A stretch of DNA of 64,000 nt, from assembly GCA_965153455.1 (NCBI GenBank), contig OZ234501.1, forward strand, positions 8,308,001-8,372,000, read 5' to 3'. Shown one piece after another: positions 60,430 to 64,000 of this stretch. The notes under the pieces were generated by a model that saw only the letters and a list, made by a program, of their open reading frames with translations, did no database searches and was not told the origin of the DNA. This DNA comes from Sphagnum compactum. Taxonomy: Eukaryota; Bryophyta; Sphagnopsida; Sphagnales. The position numbers and the translations under genes are program-made. Within the stretch, counting starts at the first letter, position 1; each line of letters begins with the position of its first letter.

Positions 60430-61230
60430 CCAACCAAATGCATCCAAGAAAAAATGAAAGTTTTAAAAACTTCCGAACTTTGGTGTTTCATGCACATTGT
60501 GAGTTCCTTCAACTCTCCATCAAAAACCAAATTGTTAGGGATAATCTAATGTGGCAACATTTCATGGAGTTCTTGACATGTCAAAATAAGGAAATGCAAA
60601 GCGTTTCCAAGGAGCCAATGCCATGCGTCTCTAAGGAACCAATGCCTTGTGTCTCCAAGGAGCCAATGCCCACGACTTTGATTCATGATAGACCAATTCA
60701 CAATTGGTGACAATACTTTCACCATAGTTCTTGATATTGCCAAAGTTCTTGGAAACGGCACATGTGATTTTGCAAAAACACATTTTGCCAATTGTATCAT
60801 AAGGCAATGGATGACCAAAAGGTTAGAGAATCGTGGAATAATAACACTTGCCATGCAAACCTAAAATGTCATAAAAATAAAAATAAAATCATCCCTAGAC
60901 CTTGGACATTGAATGCAAAATTGAGAATAAAATCCACAATTGGTAGCAGAAGTTACAAGGGAAATCAAAACAAATGTAAAACATGAAATATCAAGCACAA
61001 TTGCACTTGATTTTCATCAATGTGTTCAACTTTTTGAAGTTTAATCCAAACTCCATGCAAGTTTTGTCTCATGCTTGCCTCCCTTTGCTTGGTTTTTTCA
61101 GCCAAGTAATGCATTTTTGATATCATCTTGAGTTAGTTTTATGGACACATACTTGAACCCACAAGCAACTTTGTCATCACTTGATGTAACATACTAACAC
61201 ACTTTCAACAATGAAGAGAAATGCAACATT
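60430..61230 (-). pseudogene. hAT transposase relic, copy 3
   Basis: Minus-strand fragments match the other two copies. 61040-61200 reads, across a stop, KVACGFKYVSIKLTQDDIKN, matching RGLKYVSLKFAQANLQRC of copy 2. 60546-60780 reads RTLAISRTMVKVLSPIVNW and IMNQSRGHWLLGD, matching AVCEAVMKVLSS and LNQSHGHWLLGD of copy 1. The BED finger and the C-terminal dimerisation domain are not seen. It is heavily truncated and dead, and it links copies 1 and 2 as one family. Confidence 0.7.
60603..60674. repeat. 24-bp triplication inside the hAT relic
   Basis: GTTTCCAAGGAGCCAATGCC at 60603, GTCTCTAAGGAACCAATGCC at 60627 and GTCTCCAAGGAGCCAATGCC at 60651: three exact 24-bp steps. In the transposase direction this triplicates the HWLLGD segment (HWLLGD, HWFLRD, HWLLGN). 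In copy 1 the same segment is single, so the expansion arose after the copies separated. Confidence 0.9.
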
Positions 61231-62069
61231 TGCTGCACCATGATCCTCTCAGCTAGCTAGTGGAAGAAGGTTGAACATATACACCCAAAACAATTCTCTT
61301 TACAGTTTTCACATTGTAACAACACAATGCACATTCAGATGCTTTACAGTAGTAACATAGCAGACTTGCTAGAGAAATATTATTACAGTCCAGTACATGC
61401 TGTGTACAAATAGTCCATGGATCCTAATCCATCAAGTACCTTTTGGTGGACATTCAAAGATTATTTGCTCATGCAATTAATCAGGACTCAATCAAAAAGC
61501 TTTGCAAGCAACAGGTCAAATTTGGTGATCTCAAGCACCCATTGAGCTGTCTTGGAGATTTGTAGAGTTCTTATGAAGTACCGGGGATCATAGAGGACAG
61601 TGTAACATCCTCAAATTATCAACCCTCTTATTTCAAGGATTTCACTGGTTAGATCTTAGTAGTGCAATATTCAGCCTGGACAAAAGAGTAGTGGAAGAAG
61701 CTTGCAAATGAAATTGCACTTCTACAATTCAGACTGCTAGCCTAACATATTTGAGAAGGGAACTGCTGTGTGCCAGGTTCCAATCTGCCTAGTATGTATG
61801 ATCTCACGTAGCAGGTATGGTAGGTAGTTTGATTATATCTGCTGCATCTTTGGAATCTGAGGAGGACTAAGATAAGCTTCTCTGTTTGCGTCCCACCCTG
61901 CAATCATCAATCATTCAACCAACATTGATCCAGTACATTAGCTTTACCATGGAGCTGGTCATGATCAGTTGCAAGATGATGAAGCTTAAAGACGATTTTA
62001 GAGAAATTCCCTAGCTAGCCGGCCTGATCAGGAAGGAATTCCTAACGCAATTTCAGGATTTCAAGGGAA
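61231..62069. other. 3' flank of the PLAC8/PCR gene
   Basis: Sequence downstream of the minus-strand gene's stop at 62070. No ORF with a recognised domain. Part of the interval nearest 62069 is presumably the 3' UTR; no clear polyadenylation signal was fixed. Confidence 0.4.
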
Positions 62070-62517
62070 CTAGCTTGAGGATTGAATAATACCGAAGTAG
62101 GGAGTGACGCCATGGTTCTGGAGCTCTCTGGTCTGCTGGGCTAGTGAGCAGGGGAGGCAGAAGCAGTCAGTGCAGCAGTCATTGCATGGTTCCTCGGGTA
62201 GCCCATACTTCCGCCGCAGTTTTGCTCGGTACCCACAGCTGTACAAGGCACCACAGGACGTGTGCTGATGTATCAAGTAAAATATAGCACCTCCAGTCAG
62301 ACAAGCTGCAGCAGTTGATCACAACCCCAACGCAAGCACACCATGCAACACCACCAATATTGTTATCAAAAACTGAGGAGAGTGTGGGAGAAAGAGACAA
62401 GATCTCCAGTAGTACCAGAGGAATACAAATGAAGAAGTTATGTACAAAAGCTCCGGACAAACTGCTACTCACTCATGTGATCATTCACGAGCAGCTATGG
62501 AACTAGGGGGTGAGGGG

Positions 62518-62548
<31 letters not shown>

Positions 62549-62878
62549 ACCTGTGCTGCCTTGATCAAGAATTTCAACAATCCGGCCGAACGATACACAT
62601 GGACACCAAAACGCGCAACAGACTGCCACACACGAACAACAAACCACGTGATGCCTGGGTCACTTCCTTGAGCAGCTATTTCATGTGAAATTTCTTTTGG
62701 CTTCAAAGCGTAACAGATAGTGGCCAGCTTGAACAAAAAAATTACTCACGTTCAAAGACTTGGTTCTTGTTTGGGTTCTAGGCACTTTAGCACAATGTAT
62801 AATCCGAGCAGCTTTTATGCCATGGTCTTGCACAGTCCTTATTTGTTATGTCCGCATTCAACAACAACATCTGAGAGT

Positions 62879-62919
<41 letters not shown>

Positions 62920-63126
62920 TCAGAGATGATGAGTTCACACACAAGATTCGATTTCCTCACAGCACCCGCATATGCCCGTTGTCCAAACACCGCTATTCGG
63001 GGGTGGGAATGTCTGGGTTGGCGCAACGTATTGCTGTGGTGGTATCCTGCCCGGCTGCTGTGGGGGAGGCATCACTGGTTGTCCCCATGCTGGATTCTCC
63101 CCACTTGGCGGATACGCCTCGGCCAT
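62070..63126 (-). CDS. PLAC8/PCR-family cysteine-rich membrane protein
   Basis: Three exons on the minus strand, 63126-62943, 62622-62551 and 62305-62070, join in frame across GT-AG introns to give 163 aa. Residues 1-47 are Pro/Gln-rich (MAEAYPPSGENPAWGQPV start). The PLAC8 domain follows: GVWTTGICGCCEEIES, FCCAFWCPCVSFGRIVEI, LDQGSTACLTGGAIFYLI, LYSCGYRAKLRRKYGL, CNDCCTDCFCLPC and LAQQTRELQNHG. In plants the family includes PCR proteins (cadmium/zinc resistance and transport) and FW2.2/CNR-type size regulators; which role applies here is unknown. The signature is usually CCxxxxCPC or CLxxxxCPC; here the predicted junction gives FCxxxxCPC. Exon 2 is only 72 nt and is hidden in a different frame from the longer open frame around it. 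Confidence 0.92.
62523..62549. repeat. (GT)n microsatellite in intron 2 of the PLAC8/PCR gene
   Basis: About 13 GT units (AC in the transcript) placed directly after the 5' splice site of intron 2: the transcript reads GTAC and then (AC)n. Confidence 0.9.
62881..62914. repeat. (GA)n microsatellite in intron 1 of the PLAC8/PCR gene
   Basis: About 17 GA units on the plus strand (CT in the transcript), located 29 bp downstream of the exon 1 donor at 62942 in the gene's direction. Confidence 0.9.
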
Positions 63127-63500
63127 GCTTCAAATCTCCCGCAAGAGAACGTAGTTCGTTTCTTGTTCAAGCAAGCAATCAAGCAATCAAGCAAGCAATC
63201 AAGCAAGCAAGCATGCATGCATGCAACTGGCCGCTGCTTACAACTGGAAGCTCCTCTTTGGAAGCTCCTCCTTGGAAGCTCCTCCACAAAAAGCCATGAA
63301 ACTCCTCCCCCCCCTCCTCCTCCTCCTCCTCTTCTTCCTCCTCCGCAACACCCACTCGAGAAACTAAACAAAGACACCAAACACACACACCACAACAACA
63401 ACAACAACAACGAGAAGCACACTCGAGCACGATCGTCGGTACGCGACAATGCGGAACCGGAAATGCAGCAACTCCTCCGGCAAGCGCTTCGCTCACAATT
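63127..63500 (-). promoter_or_regulatory. 5' leader/promoter of the PLAC8/PCR gene
   Basis: Upstream of the ATG at 63126 lies an (AAGC/AATC)n tract at 63168-63225, then a repeated GGAAGCTCCTC phrase (63247-63285, three copies), a (CTC)n run at 63306-63345 and a CAACAACAA run at 63390-63412. All are consistent with a plant 5' UTR/promoter. Open frames across it on both strands are repeat-driven (poly-Pro, poly-Cys or poly-Gly) and are not genes. Confidence 0.5.
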
Positions 63501-64000
63501 GCCCTTTTTTTTTTCTTTTTTTTTCTTTTTTTTTTTGGGGGCTATTTTTATTAGATTTAGAATTTTCATCCCTTGTTATTGTTGTTATTTTTGAAAAAAA
63601 TTTGTGTATTTAAGTTTTTTTTTTTAATAAAAAAGTTCTCTCAAGGAAATTAAAATTTGATGCCACCAAAAATAGTTGGCTAGCTTGGCCCATCATCATC
63701 AACTTTTTTTTTATTATTTTATTTTATTTTCCTTTTTTTCTGGCATATTCTTCCCAGTTTCATGGCAAGTTGTAAATAGCCATATACCACAGAAAATAAA
63801 ATATGGAACACTAGTGATTTTGAAGGTGGGGAATTTAAATCACCAGATTTTGAAAAACATGATTAATTAAGCCTAGAGATAGTTATATTTGTAATGTATT
63901 ATTATGAGGTAAAAAATTAGTTTTTTTTTTCCCCACAAATTTTGGGGATTTTTTTTCCACAACAGAAATTGGGGAATTTTTTTGTGAAAAGTGTTTTTCT
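63501..64000. other. T-rich intergenic DNA at the right edge
   Basis: Poly-T runs (63506-63536, 63617-63628), AT-rich sequence and a repeated AAATTTTGGGGATT/AAATTGGGGAAT phrase at 63938-63985. Nothing genic is visible. Confidence 0.5.

Noticed and set aside
60405-60710. Plus-strand 101-codon frame with SKEPMPCV repeats
   Set aside because: Antisense of the hAT relic; the peptide repeats are the 24-bp triplication read in the wrong direction.
62179-62472. 97-codon minus-strand frame overlapping PLAC8 exon 3
   Set aside because: Different frame from the exon that encodes the conserved PLAC8 C-terminus; crosses the predicted intron.
62979-63594. Long plus-strand frames with Lys/Gln/Pro-rich and His/Asn runs at the PLAC8 locus
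   Set aside because: Antisense to exon 1 and the leader of the PLAC8 gene and generated by AAGC, CTC and CAA microsatellites.
1-64000. tRNA, rRNA or snoRNA genes, CRISPR arrays, prokaryotic operons
   Set aside because: No B-box-like GGTTCGAATCC with a matching cloverleaf was seen, and the tandem arrays lack the spacer-repeat structure of CRISPR. By-eye search could miss a divergent tRNA; a covariance-model scan would decide.

Overview
The window is nuclear DNA from a land plant. Evidence: compact GT-AG introns, plant-type gene families (WVD2-like TPX2 protein, CGI-58-type lysophosphatidate acyltransferase, glutaredoxin-like zinc-finger protein, PLAC8/PCR cysteine-rich protein), many short relics of the plant telomere motif TTTAGGG, and plant-type hAT transposon remnants. 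The low gene density in AT-rich intergenic DNA and the protein sequences would fit a seed-free plant (bryophyte, lycophyte or fern). That placement is inference, and I cannot name a species.

Four intact protein-coding genes are supported. (1) 12687-15476 (-): single-exon 929-aa microtubule-binding protein with a TPX2 C-terminal domain. (2) 32090-35967 (+): nine-exon CGI-58-like alpha/beta hydrolase of 416 aa, with every exon joined in frame. (3) 55029-56945 (+): single-exon 638-aa glutaredoxin-like protein with a predicted N-myristoylation start and a C-terminal four-CxxC zinc module. (4) 62070-63126 (-): three-exon PLAC8/PCR protein of 163 aa. They look like separately transcribed housekeeping-type genes; nothing indicates a shared pathway or cluster.

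Layout: 1-4.3 kb is featureless apart from a 48-bp triplet repeat. 4.3-10.7 kb is a decayed hAT element interrupted by a long tandem array. 11.7-12.6 kb is a minisatellite downstream of the TPX2-family gene. 12.7-16.05 kb is that gene and its leader. 16.06-17.0 kb is a 41-bp array and a GCGAGC-rich cluster. 17-31 kb is AT-rich intergenic DNA with several repeat families. 31.2-36 kb is the GC-rich 5' region and body of the CGI-58 gene. 36.6-39.6 kb holds a 73-bp repeat and a second hAT relic (minus strand). 41.98-42.84 kb is an 863-bp insertion with a 12-bp direct repeat. 48.0-48.65 kb is a G-rich 127-bp array. 49.9-50.3 kb is a second copy of the dispersed repeat at 20.1 kb. 53.07-54.15 kb holds two arrays just upstream of the glutaredoxin-like gene. 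57-61 kb contains a third hAT relic. 61.2-64 kb is the PLAC8 locus.

The most unusual property is the number of unrelated, locus-private minisatellites (about ten families in 64 kb), several directly flanking genes, together with one hAT family in three stages of decay whose probable terminal sequence can be read. I found no convincing tRNA, rRNA, CRISPR or prokaryotic-type system. No previously undescribed biochemical system is evident; the best leads are listed as findings.
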